Assembly: GCA_902806595.1 (NCBI GenBank)
Contig: CADCXC010000035.1
Location: 1,984,001 to 2,048,000, forward strand
Length of the DNA stretch: 64,000 nt
Origin: Pyrenopolyporus hunteri
Lineage: Eukaryota; Ascomycota; Sordariomycetes; Xylariales; Hypoxylaceae
Reading direction: 5' to 3'
Shown here: positions 19,474-30,611 of the stretch, piece by piece
How the letters are laid out: the number at the start of each line of letters is the position of its first letter
Position numbering within the stretch: the first letter of the stretch is position 1
Translations under genes and position numbers: made by a program
The notes under the pieces: model-generated
What the model saw: only the letters and a program-made list of their open reading frames with translations
Database searches by the model: none
Told to the model about the DNA's origin: nothing

Positions 19474-20937
19474 ATGCCGGACCCTCGCATAATGGTGGAT
19501 GCCGTGTCCAGTGAAGATGTCGAGATGGAGGGCACCGACTCGCATCCCGGCAACGGGCTTGGTGGCAAAGTTGCCCATGGAAACGGTAACGTGCACGGCC
19601 GGGCTCCCGATTCACCACAGCACCTTGGCCAACTGAACACATCCCAATTAAAACAAGACCCTGATGAGTTGAATCAACCAACTTCTTCGCCACCTTCGTC
19701 GCAGGCTGACTCCGGCAAGATGAGGCCTGCATCCAAGAAAAAGGGCACCGCCGCCAAGAAAGGCCCTAAAAAGACCCGAGCACCCAAGTCCAGGACCAAC
19801 TCCAGAAAGGACCTTGCCCACATCGCCGGCGTTCAAGAACCTAGTTCCGACGATGAGACAGACAATGGCCCCTATTGTATCTGCCGCGGACCAGACGACC
19901 ACAGATGGATGATAAGTTGTGATGTTTGTGAAGATTGGTTCCACGGAGAATGCGTCAACCTTGACAAGGAGGTTGGCGAGAAGTTGGTCGAACGTTTCGT
20001 CTGCCCCAACTGCACCGATGGTAAACGAAACTACACCAAGTACAAGAAGACTTGTTCTTGGACGGGCTGCAAGAACCCGGCTCGCTTATACACCAAGAGC
20101 CCCAAAGAGAGAAGCGTCTTCTGCTGTAACGAACACTGCGATGCCTGGTGGACCTCTATGATCAACACACTACCAACCAGAGCTGCTTCCGAAAAGGCCA
20201 TAGAGGTCCTTACTCAGGAGGATTTTGTTGGTCTTCTTGTCAGTACCGTTGAGCAAGGCGGTTGGAAACTTGGCGATCAACCCTTTGGTATGTTCATGGC
20301 CACTTACCCCACTTCGCTTTCCCTCCTCGCCTCGCATCCGATGGCCTATCTTGAAGCTCCGTACTAACTCCCCTCTTTAGGTAACGTTGAAGGCCTCTGG
20401 TCCAACGGTCTTCCTACCCGCCCGGACGTCCTCAGCAACGAAGAGCTAACTTTCCTCAAAACCTCTGCTGCCGAACGGCTTGCGCTCGGAAACGAGATTG
20501 TGCAGTACAAGAAGATGATGCAGCTCATAGATTGGGCTAATCAGCGTCGGCAGCACGCCATCGAGGCGGGTAAGTTCGCCAAGGAGAGCTGCGGCTACGA
20601 CTGGCGACTCGACACCGTCTCAGTCCGTTATCAGTTCGCGGAATGGCTAGAGACTCCGGAGGGTCAAGCCACCTTTAAGGCCGGTAAACTCGACGCACCT
20701 CTGGACCCTGACCTGCAGGGCGACCCGCTGACCCGCGGGATGTGCGAGAAGAAGCGCTGTAAGCCGCATAACGGATGGTATAAGCTACTGATGAGCGCGG
20801 TTCGAACTCTGATCAAGGAGACGGCGACGGCAGCGGCGGACAAGCTGAATTCGGAGGAGGTTATGCGTCAGGCGGCGGAAGCAAGATTCGAGAGACGCCA
20901 GCTGGAGAATAATTCGGTGGTGGCCTTAGACGGTTGA
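19474..20937 (+). CDS. SPP1: Spp1/CXXC1-like PHD finger subunit of the COMPASS (Set1C) complex
   Basis: Two exons (19474-20287 and 20381-20937) give 456 residues; the intron is 93 bases with branch site TACTAAC. Spp1 binds H3K4me3 and supports Set1 trimethylation of H3K4 in the nucleus. After a disordered Lys-rich N-terminus (residues about 85-115), a C4-H-C3 PHD finger spans C135 to C180: CICRGPDDHRWMISCDVCEDWFHG to CPNC, with the aromatic cage supplied by W and Y residues. A second cysteine cluster (CSWTGCKNPAR, then VFCCNEHCDAWW; about 195-228) is the Spp1/CXXC1-type zinc module, and the C-terminal half (CGYDWRL, then CEKKRCKPHNGWYKL) matches the fungal Cfp1/Spp1 tail. The start is the first ATG of the frame. 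The gene stands alone. Confidence 0.88.
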
Positions 20938-22358
20938 AGCTGGCATATTGATGTCTCCTGGCAATGGACTTCGCAGCAACAGCTTCGCGGAGAACGGTTT
21001 CGCTTGGTAGATAAATAGCCGATAGCAGAAACTAAACTTCGCCGATACCCCCGCAGCGTTTTTGTCCAGTTTCGAACACTAGACTGTACGCTTAATAAAT
21101 ACGAGTCTGTTTTATGACTCCCTGTCCTGTCGTCATTCCTCTGATTGTCTAATTACGTTTCACTTTATTGGCCTACTATTCGCGAACCCGCTTGTATGTG
21201 GAACTATATCTGTATTTCTAAACGGACTGGAACTCCGCGTAGGTTTTGCCTCGATATGTGACAACAGGTAGACGCGACGACTTCTGGCTGGTGGTAGGAA
21301 AATCCCTGAGATATATGATACGAAATTTCCAAATCGAAGGATATCGTGATATATGTGTTGGAGAAGAGTCGTAGTTGTTATCGTAGAAATCGAGTGTCGG
21401 TTTGTCTGGTGAGAACAGGGAGATCAGGATTAACCCCTTTACCCTTCATACAACTAGCTATCCACATTCCCTATGGGCAGACGGATAGAAGCTTCCTTGC
21501 ACTAAAATCCACGGAGAAGGAAGTGCGTGTATTATACACTGATGGCAAGTCGTCGACCCTAGGAAGCCGTCACTCGCGAGGCCAGGGCGTAGTCATCGAA
21601 CTAACAGGAATTTCATCAAGACGTAGTTGCCATATTTTCTTCAGCATTTCAAAGTAGTTACAGGAAGCTCCTATTCGAAGTTCCAATAGCATCTTGACGT
21701 ATTTTCGAGCGTTGTATGCTGAAAATTCCGTCCGTAATTATCAAGTCCTCCGACAGCCACCCTCACCCAAACTACCACGAGTGCATCGATACGCAAGAGA
21801 ATATCATCTTTAATTTATTCTATATGTCGAGAAAAGGTATTTAACGAAAATTAGAGCTGCTCGATAGACGCGCTGGCAAGATATAGCGTGTCGACTTCGA
21901 CCTTGACCCCGACAGACGTCCCTTGTAGCCTCCCTGAGCCTCCCCGACCACGTTTCCATCGATATCTCGACCACGAATACCTCTCATCTCATGAAAACAA
22001 CCTGTTAAGCTATTCTCCACAGACGCTACATTATAATACATATTTAAGTCAAATATCTTGCGCACGCATTCCGCAATGAACCCCAATCGCCATTCTCCTC
22101 GACAAACTCGTATATACCAATATGCTTATATAGGGGCAGTTGTGTTCAATTAGCCGTCTAAGGCCTTAGCCAAGTTTCATTAAAGCACGTTATTCTCTTT
22201 CCGATCATGCCAGTAGACCGTTATTAGTCAGGGATGCCCGGTTACTAGGATATTCTTTACTGGGGGACTATAAAAACGCGTCCCTGAGCCCAGACTTCCG
22301 TGTATTCCTTCTTCTCTTCATCAATTTCCCTGATTTCGCACTTTACAATCCATCCCAA
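20938..22358. other. Spacer upstream of tail-anchored protein gene
   Basis: AT-rich and without a supported gene. A TATA-like element sits 90 bases before the start codon at 22359, followed by pyrimidine-rich leader sequence (TTCTTCTCTTC). Confidence 0.55.
22269..22275 (+). promoter_or_regulatory. TATA box candidate
   Basis: TATAAAA lies 90 bases upstream of the ATG at 22359, in a position typical of fungal TATA-containing promoters, and is followed by a CT-rich initiator-like tract. Confidence 0.5.
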
Positions 22359-24331
22359 ATGCTCCCCTTTACTCCTACTAAAGCGTCGGCTGCTTGCAGT
22401 CGTGGGCTAACTCGGTCCCACATGAACCTCCCCCCTTTTCCTTCCACCCCATCTCCTCGCCGCTCGCTTTTCCCTCTCAACCCTATTGCCATTTCTCGTT
22501 CCCCCCTTTCTCCATATGAAGACTCTTCTACCATCCCGTATAACCCAACTCCTATCCGCACCCCTATTGGCTCTCCTGCCCGTTCCCCCTTTTCTCCTCT
22601 CGGCCCTTTCCCCGCTACCCCTTCCACTCCCTGCCCTATAGTCTCTCCTCATGCCTCTCCCGTCTTAGCTTCCTTGGGTGCCCGTGAAAGAAGACGGGGA
22701 TCACGCCCTAAGGCTGCTCTCTCCCCCATTTCCTCTCTTCTAGCTATGATAGGTACCCCTAAACACAAACGGGCATCACGCGTTGAAGCTCGGAAACCTC
22801 CTCGCCAATCCCTTTGCCCCGGATGCGACAGAGTAAAGATGTTGCTTCCAGCGAAGTGGTGCGGCCATCAGGTTACTCGTGAGTATTCCTTTCCTGTTTT
22901 TCCCTCTTAGTTGCTGTCTAGTCCTCTTTCCTCATCCTGAGTGGTGTATCCATAGCTCATCGTAGCCATTCTTCATTATCCTTGTTTCGAAGTAAGCACC
23001 GAATTTTCAGTGCCTATATTAATTCGTCTACGCGTACAGCGTCCCGGATGCAGAATGGCTGGCGCGTCGTTCGGATTTTTTCCACCAAGCCCGGTGGAAA
23101 ACCCCGAGCCAACGCGAAGGCTCAGAAGCCACGTCGAAGCAGACACACTGACCGAGCAATGGCAAAGTCAGTTGCTGTAGATTCGTCGGCACACGAAGAG
23201 ATACCCGAGAAGAGTATTGCTTGTTCGCCTGTGATCGAAACAACAACGCCTAAACGTGCTGTTGTCGAAGCAGAGCCGAACCCAAGCATTGCGACTTCTC
23301 TCGCAGTTCACACTCCTTTCAAAAACCCTAACTTGAACGACCAACCGTTACACTGGTCACCACGCATGTTCAAGCCCGAGATTGACCGCCACGATTGGAC
23401 CTGGTCCGATTGGGACTCTCCATCCCGGGACTTTGAAGATGTGTCGTACCAGACCGACGATTGGCCGATTCGAAAACCTCGATTCTCTCATTTACCCCCC
23501 AAACTTAGGCAACGGATAGAGGAAATCCTCGCGATGGAAACTAAGACAACCAACTCCACTCTTTCAACTGACAGCGTCACGGCTGATATCGTTCGTTATG
23601 AAGAAGTTAATATTGTATCGTCATTCTCTTCCGACTCCTCTGACTCCTCCGGCTCCTCTGCCCGTTCAAACTCCACTCCTGAGGAATTTTCCTCTTGGGT
23701 AGAATTGAACGACGCTCCGTGGACACCCGACTTGCTTAAGATGTTTATCAGCAGCGAGAAGGCCCGCCGCGGCGAGGACGGCGACTCTACCCTATCTAGT
23801 CTTTCTTCTACATCTAGCCTGGATGTGTCCAAATATTTTAGCCGTTCTAACAATTCCACTCGTTCCAACCAATCCACTCAATCCAATCGCTCCGATCATT
23901 CCGATCGTTCTAACCATTCCGATCATTCACAATCGTCCGATCTCTCTTCCCTCCTTCAGCTTTACATCGACAGCGACAACGATCGCCAACGGTGGCAAAC
24001 TGGAAAGGAAGGCTCTCCAAAGAGCTCTTCTGAGAGCTCGTCTACTCCTTCGAGCTCCCTCAGCTTATCTGCTACTTATGAGCATTTCCGTTCTCTACAG
24101 CGGCCCCTAGAGCCAACACCATCACTACCACTACCACCACCAGCCACCGCTTCCGCTCCTCAGCACTTTCACGCCAGCCGTCAGCTTCCATCAGCTATTG
24201 CTGTGAAGCCTCGCCAGGCCCCGGAAGAGCCCCCACGAGGATCCGGATTCGGCTGGAAGTCCCTCGCTTGTGTTGCTGTCGCGGCTGCGACGATCGGTGC
24301 AGGCCTTGCGTATGCTTGGCTTTCCAGCTAG
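22359..24331 (+). CDS. Low-complexity, probably tail-anchored membrane protein
   Basis: Two exons (22359-22878 and 22956-24331) join in frame with a 77-base intron (donor GTGAGT) and give 631 residues. No known family was recognised. Residues 1-150 are Ser/Pro/Thr-rich with many SP, TP and SPR motifs, so a proline-directed kinase target is plausible. C153-X2-C156-X11-C168-X-H170 could bind zinc. The centre is acidic and Ser-rich, with a WTWSDWDSPSRDFEDV segment, and residues about 471-505 repeat S-(N/D)-(R/H/Q) units (SNRSDHSDRSNHSDHSQSSD). The last 26 residues, GWKSLACVAVAAATIGAGLAYAWLSS, form one hydrophobic helix ending two residues from the stop, as in tail-anchored proteins of the ER, mitochondrial outer or nuclear envelope. 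The rest should be disordered and cytosolic. Function is unknown. Confidence 0.6.
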
Positions 24332-26392
24332 ACTACACATTCGTTCGGTAGGTATACTCAAGCTTTTTCTTGGGGTTTTCCTTCGTTTCCATTGACCCTG
24401 CGTAGCTTTTCGTTTCGTCGTTTAGTAAGGCGGTTTTGCAGGGCCCACGTATTTGGGGTTGGAATTCCTTCCTTTTCTTGATGAGCTGCTGGATTGCTTC
24501 GTTCACTTGCTTACCCTTATCCCTGTCACTAAACTCTCGCGTCCCCCCTTCCCTCCTTTCTCTCTTTTCCCCTCGTCTTCTCTCCTCTCCTTTCCTCTTG
24601 CTTTCTTTCATCCTCTTCACGCTCTTCAACCTCACTCCTTTCTTTCCCCCTTTTCCTATCTTATATACCTCCTATCTTGTATACCATATCCAACACTCTT
24701 CCCCTTGCTTCATTCGCTTCACTTTTTTCCCTTGAAGTTATCGTGGTCAGTGGTAAGTCATTTGTTCGGGGCCCTGCAAAACCGCGGGGGTATAGGAGTT
24801 CGGGTATACGGTGATATGGGGAGTTTGAAGGGGACAAGTCAGGGGATTCGGTTATTTGCATGTTTTCTGGGGGTTTTGTTCTCGTTTTTACACATGATTT
24901 TCATTTTTGGTTCTGTTCTGGTTGTTTGTACTTTGGCGTTTTGGTGTTTGGATTTGCTTTTCGTTGGCGTTGGTCAGTTTCTGTCTTGTTCTTATCTCAT
25001 TCTCGGTTGCCGTCCTTTTTAATTCTCTTCGGTCTTGTGAACAGCCTACTAGTATCTAATTTCTATCATTATGGTAAGTCTAGCATTTCCTCTTGGCCTC
25101 CAATTATACGCACCTAGATAATAATAAATTCGTTGCACCTAATTCTCAAAATATGGCCGTCGAAAAGTACTTTAAGTGGGTAGAAGGTGTTTACCTGGCA
25201 CAGCATAATATACCCTAGTCAATGTTCTACCTCACGTAACATGGCGCACTACCCAGATTTCAAATGCTTGGTGCCGGACGTAGCAACGGCGCTCCTCACC
25301 ATGGCCATTTTCTACCTGAGAGGCGAACACTACTTAAAATTCCCCGCGACTTGTGAAGATATAAATTCATCATCTCCCAAAAATGGCGGCTATTACACGT
25401 CTTCGTAGGTCGGAATTGGCTTGATCGGGAGCGTGAATAGGGGTCTTCTGAACTCCGCGGGGTAATCCGGACTAGAGGTGGGGGGATTGGTATAGGGTGA
25501 AATCCTCCACTGGCTAGCGGTTGTGTCACCCCTTTACTTTTCTTTCCAGGCCGCCGCCGCAAGCTAGCCATTAGTTCTTAGCAGAAGTAAATAAATATAT
25601 TTTATACATGTATATAGCTTTATTTCGGCTTTGGTTTCCCGTTATGTAGCTTTAATAAGAGGTACCTATTAGGTAACCGGAGTGGAAGTGAACCCTTTTT
25701 ATTAACGATACCTACCTACGTATATGTATGTAGGGAGGTACCCGTAGAGGCGGACTTTTAAGCCATCGGGGAGACAGCCGGACCCTTATACAGCGACAAG
25801 TGAGTACCACCTAACGAGGTATTGTATTGTATTGTAGGTACCTATTGTACAATACCCAAGATTAGCGGCTTACCTAATGATTACAAAGAAATGGTTTTTG
25901 CACATATTTACGTATTTACTAAGGCGCCTCGTAGACAATCAAACTTGGTTGCGCAAGTTAGAAGGGGGAAAAAGAAATCGCATCATTACGTGGGGATAAC
26001 AAACCCAGCAGTTTTCGATACTTCTTAATCTCTAAGATAGTGTATATAGGACCATTTAATAGAATCGAAGTTTCACTTATTATAATTAGAGGCAGTCGCA
26101 TTGGTTGATGAAAAGGCGCCGGTTTGCTCCGATCTATAGTAGTTCAGCAAAAGTTTTCACTCGTCCCGTCGAGGGAATTTCAAAAACGCGCACCAATCAT
26201 TTCTTCGTATTCGCTCAACTTACACAGATCGGCTACTACCACATCATCAGACGTTAAAGTATATTGCCACTCGATATTTCATAGGAAATTTAAGAATTAA
26301 GTGGCTAAATCAGAAGAGGAAAAAGAGGGAAAACCTGCAAGGACAGAGTAAAGAAAAGAAGAGGAAAGAGGAAAGAGAAAAAAGGAGTAAAA
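24332..26392. other. Spacer between tail-anchored protein gene and ADE1
   Basis: It starts with a 17-bp inverted repeat enclosing a long polypyrimidine tract (24540-24735). An open frame over the tract (24453-25022) is hydrophobic only because of CT-rich codons and has no ATG at its start. ACCT tracts occur at 25708-25745. The last 100 bases before ADE1 are purine-rich (GAAGAGGAAA runs). Confidence 0.55.
24430..24785. repeat. 17-bp perfect inverted repeat flanking a polypyrimidine tract
   Basis: GCGGTTTTGCAGGGCCC at 24430-24446 is the exact reverse complement of 24769-24785. The 322-base interval is strongly CT-rich. The arms stop being complementary on both sides, and no target-site duplication is obvious. 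Confidence 0.75.
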
Positions 26393-27322
26393 ATGAGCTC
26401 CGCTAACGATGTCCTCACGGAGGTGAACCTGACGTCACTCCCCAAGCTCGCGACGGGCAAGGTGCGCGACCTGTACAAGGTCGACGACGACACCCTGCTA
26501 TTCGTAGCTTCGGACCGTATATCGGCATACGACGTGGTCATGACGAACGGCGTTCCCCAGAAGGGCGCCCTGCTGACCCTGCAATCCGTCCACTGGTTCA
26601 AGGTCCTCTCGGAGCGGGTCCCCGGCCTCAAGACGCACTTCCTGACCACCGACGTGCCCGCCGGCGTCACCCCGGACGAGGCGCGCGCCATCCGCCACCG
26701 CAGCATGCAGGTGCGGCGCCTCAAGGTCTTCCCCATCGAGGCCATCGTCCGCGGCTACATCACGGGCGGCGCGTGGAAGGAGTACGAGGCCCACGGCACC
26801 GTGCACGGGACGCCGCTGCCCCCGGGGCTGCGCCAGTGCGACGCGGTCCCCGGCGGGCCCATGTACACGCCGAGCACGAAGGCGCCGCAGGGCGAGCACG
26901 ACGAGAACATCTCGCGGGAGCAGGCGGCGGCGATCGTGGGGGCGCGGTACGCGGGGCGGATCGAGGAGCTGGCGCTGCGGCTGTTCCGCGCGGGCCAGGA
27001 GTACGCGGCGGAGCGGGGCATCATCATCGCCGACACCAAGTTCGAGTTCGGGCTGGACGAGGCCGCCGACGAGGTCGTGCTCGTCGACGAGGTCCTCACC
27101 TCCGACTCCTCCCGCATGTGGCCGCGCGACCGCTACGAGCCCGGCCGCGACCAGGAGAGCTTCGACAAGCAGTTCCTGCGCGACTGGCTCACGAAGAACG
27201 GCCTCAAGGGCAAGGAGGGCGTCGAGATCCCCGAGGATATAGTCCGTGCCACGGGCGAGCGGTATAGGGAGCTGTTCCAGAGGCTCACGGGGAAGACGCT
27301 GGAGGAGGCTTTGCAGGAATAG
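26393..27322 (+). CDS. ADE1: Phosphoribosylaminoimidazole-succinocarboxamide synthase (SAICAR synthetase)
   Basis: An intronless 309-residue cytosolic enzyme of de novo purine synthesis: CAIR + L-aspartate + ATP gives SAICAR. Visible motifs are ATGKVRDLY near the start (ATP binding), SDRISAYDVV, VRGYITGGAWKEY (signature 1), the QGEHDENIS loop, and IIADTKFEFGLD (signature 2, with the Asp-Lys-Glu nucleotide and substrate contacts). The length matches the monofunctional yeast Ade1 (about 306 residues). The ATG at 26393 sits after a purine-rich leader (GGAGTAAAAATG). The gene is far richer in G and C at third positions than its flanks, as are the ferric reductase, phosphopantetheinyl transferase and thioesterase genes. 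Identification is firm. Confidence 0.96.
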   Translation: MSSANDVLTEVNLTSLPKLATGKVRDLYKVDDDTLLFVASDRISAYDVVMTNGVPQKGALLTLQSVHWFKVLSERVPGLKTHFLTTDVPAGVTPDEARAIRHRSMQVRRLKVFPIEAIVRGYITGGAWKEYEAHGTVHGTPLPPGLRQCDAVPGGPMYTPSTKAPQGEHDENISREQAAAIVGARYAGRIEELALRLFRAGQEYAAERGIIIADTKFEFGLDEAADEVVLVDEVLTSDSSRMWPRDRYEPGRDQESFDKQFLRDWLTKNGLKGKEGVEIPEDIVRATGERYRELFQRLTGKTLEEALQE

Positions 27323-29068
27323 GGGGGAGTTCCGGGTTGTGCTCGGTATGCCAGTTCTACATAGGGCTTAGGCTCATGATGACCAAATGGGGAACACTTA
27401 GTATTACACGCGTTGGGATCTAATGCAGTTTTCGCAGCTAGGGATCATCTTATATAGGTAGCTTACCAATGGCTTAGACCGTTTTCGAGCAAGACAGTTC
27501 TAGTGGCTATTGATGAAGCTGAAGCTCTATTTTCCGACTAATATTCCGTACTGATGAAGAAAACACCCCATAGCGTAAACCGCATCAATAAATATAAGCT
27601 AATCTACCTACTCATTTCCGACAGGATCTTCTCCCCAATGTGGAATGGGCACGTGCTGTCCACGATATTTGACTCCTTGGGATATCTATGATCAAAGCTA
27701 TTGTTATGCTTTCACGTCAAACCCAGACAAAGCCTTCATTACCGAAGCGGCTCAAGGTCGAGGGCGCTATGACACGCCGGTGGTGTAACTCAATCCGGGG
27801 TTAGTTCACCAGTCGGCAGAGATTTCGTCTTGTTTACTATGTTATATCCTAGTCTCGTCTTAACAAATATGGGTGGTTAAGCTAATCAAGGGGCTTGGAG
27901 CCTCGCGGAGATTTCACTATCCCCAAGGAGAATACCCTACAACGACACTCCATTCGAGATATATCACAAGGTATATCAATGGAATTCATCTCGAGACGTC
28001 CTTTATCTAGGTATTTAAGCCCTTGTTTGATATCTTCGGTGACAAACTTAACACCTGGGGATGTAGCATGTGTCACTCGTTCATGGGAGTCCGAGTTCCA
28101 GCGAATATGCCATATTTAGCTGACTCCCACACGTAATCGGTGCCTAATACCAAACTCTACTCGTTGGGTAAGTGTGGGACCTAGTCGGATACTCGTATAA
28201 TAGCGAGAAAGACGCGTCTGTGCCATCGTCTCGGGTGCTAGTATTATCTCACCCTCCGCAAATAGGAGAAAAGGGAAGATGGCCCGGAAGATAATCAACC
28301 TAAGGAAGATACTCAACGCTACATTTTAATACCAAACATATAGAAGAATAAAAAGCCAGAGCAAGAGAGAGAGCGTGACATCGCTGGGCCAGTGTGAAGC
28401 TTGCTGCTGGAATCGGAACTCTCAAGACTCTCGTCCCCCCAACCCCGCAACGAGGACTCTTCCGCTCACCCAGACGACTTTATTTCTTCACCTCCCTCCT
28501 TCCTCCTTCCCCATTCTCGCCCAGTCTTAGAGGATATTGGACTCGAATATTTTCAGCAGTACCACATTGAATGAAGATACGTACTCCATAGCCCGGCCCT
28601 AAGCAAACACTCCATGCTCTGGTACGTACTCTGCTCTCCTCGCTCTTAACTCTCTCTCCTCATGAACCGCTTCTGAATATTTCCTTTCCCTTCCAAGACG
28701 AAATCTGCTAACGCCAGACTGACAGACGCGTCTCAGCATCTACCCCTCGTCCAGTCTCGACATATTTTTCACCCATCACTGGAACCTCCTCTTACCCCAA
28801 CTCGATAACTTCTCTCCAATAGTTGCGCGTCATCAGGTCTTGATAGACATTCACTATTCAAGCCCTATCCGATTTAGTCAGTATTATTTTCTTGACTCTA
28901 TTCATTACTGGCCGGACTCTTCACTAGCCGTCTGACATTCCAATATAAACACTATAGTGGCTAACAGCAGGCAGTCATCCTCATTAGAGCTTGTTCATAT
29001 TAGTAACAAGTTCACCTTCAAATAACGACCGCCGTTCAACTCCACATCTGAGTGAATGCACCGTCGAC
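27323..29068. other. Spacer upstream of small acidic protein
   Basis: No gene is supported. The last 600 bases (28440-29060) are rich in CTC and TCC runs and probably hold the promoter and a long leader of the downstream gene. Confidence 0.5.
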
Positions 29069-29656
29069 ATGGCCAGTTCCAAGACCGCCATCACAGAGTC
29101 TAATGGCTCGCCGCCCACCGGGCGCGAGAGCAAGTCGCTGAAGGATGTCGTTATCTGCAAAGAGGGTGAGTAGTGTCTACATTACTGGGAAACTAAAACT
29201 AACCTTCCTGCTCTAGCAAACACCGACACAGATGACAGCGAAGACTTGTCCTCTTTCCTGATATCTGCGAAAATTTCCTCGCCAACTTCCACTCTTAGCG
29301 GCAAGAAGAGGGATCAGGGCCACGACACCCCGCATACCATTGGCGGCATCGACGAACATAGAGAGAGCAGCCGCCCGGTTAAACGTCCTCGATTAGCGGA
29401 GAGCGTTGAAGTCGCCAGCGACCCAATAAAATCAGAGGAGGAATATGAGCTCTGGGAAGAACTTGAGGAGCTTCCCGCTTTCCTCGTAGACAACGAATCA
29501 CCCGGCAGAGACCTCGGCGGCCTCTGTGATGACAGCCTGGATAGCCTCGAGTTCTTAGCTCGAAGTTACGCGCCCTCGGAATTTTCCGATACGGATTTCG
29601 AGTACCAAGAATCCGAACTCTCGATCGCGACACACGATTCCGGATACGAGGAATAG
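29069..29656 (+). CDS. Small acidic protein of unknown function, possibly nuclear
   Basis: Two exons (29069-29165 and 29217-29656; intron 51 bases, donor GTGAGT, branch AACTAACC) encode 178 residues. No family was recognised. The protein is Ser/Glu/Asp-rich and contains a basic stretch SRPVKRPRLAES (about residues 80-91) that reads as a classical nuclear localisation signal. An acidic helix EEEYELWEELEELPAFLVDN follows (about 108-127), with bulky hydrophobics in an acidic context as in activation domains, and then a D/S/E-rich tail ending HDSGYEE. A regulator or adaptor is possible but unproven. An upstream ATG at 29056 opens an overlapping 15-codon frame across the start, which could lower translation. 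Confidence 0.55.
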
Positions 29657-30611
29657 TGTGCCTCCGACAGTATGGAGCGGCGCCCGGCCCGGTAGTTTGT
29701 GAGTCATTCTCGTTCGCCTTATCTAGCTTGGGCTGACCGTCATTGAGCACCCCCCCACCGACAAGGCACCCCTTAAAATGAACATTCAAAAAGGAGCGGA
29801 TCGAAAACCCTAAATATAAAAAACATGATGTCTACGGCTATAAGGTATGGGGATACGATGTTCTGATAACTGTTTATTATACGGTTGTTCATATGGGTAC
29901 ACGCGGTTCCTCATGATCGGACTAGAAGGAAGCGGGATTAATTGCGGGGTTTGGCGAGAAACCGTGGGTTTAATGAGGACATATTCATGTCCATCATAAC
30001 AGGTTGAGATACGCTTGAGGTAATAAATAAAGGTTCATAAACGGATTTGACTATGGGATCGCTATCCTAAAATCCCCTTGGCAGTTGTAAAAGTTCAGTC
30101 GAGGTTTCTTTTGGCAGCAGTTGCCGTGTTGTAGTAGATACCTACCTATCCATGTTTTAGTAGGCTCAGCCCACCTAGGTTGGCTTAGTGGAAAGCCTAT
30201 TTAGCGGGCTGTAGTGCTAAGATTGGTAGCTGCCGCCCCTAATACCTAGTAGTGTATCAGCGTTACCGCCCAAGGCTAGCGGGAGCGTCCGTATAGGCAT
30301 AGCCCTTGAGGTAAATATAGTACCTCTTACCTCAGCTCTCCCCAGGTACCTCTCTTCGTACAACCAATGGTGAATTGAGAAGCTACAGGAAGGAGTCGAT
30401 GTGCATAGCATCAGGTACCTGCCTTGAGACGAGGTAAGACGGACCCGATCTAAATTATTTTCGACTTCTGTGCGTAAATACCTCCTGTACCTGTCTGATC
30501 TACCTCTAGTTCTACCTTACATGATAACGAACCTGGAAGTCCGAGTCAATTGTAATTACCTAACATACAAATATTTGGACTTCTTCCTTAAACCCAATTC
30601 TCTGAAACGCA
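29657..30611. other. Spacer upstream of phosphopantetheinyl transferase
   Basis: AT-rich with scattered TACCTACC and GGTACC motifs around 30135-30440. No gene is supported. It should contain the promoter of the gene at 30612. Confidence 0.55.

Noticed and set aside
24453..25022. Hydrophobic 189-codon frame that looks like a membrane protein
   Set aside because: It is a CT-rich tract that yields Leu, Phe, Ser and Pro in any frame, has no proper ATG start and no homology; it overlaps an inverted repeat.
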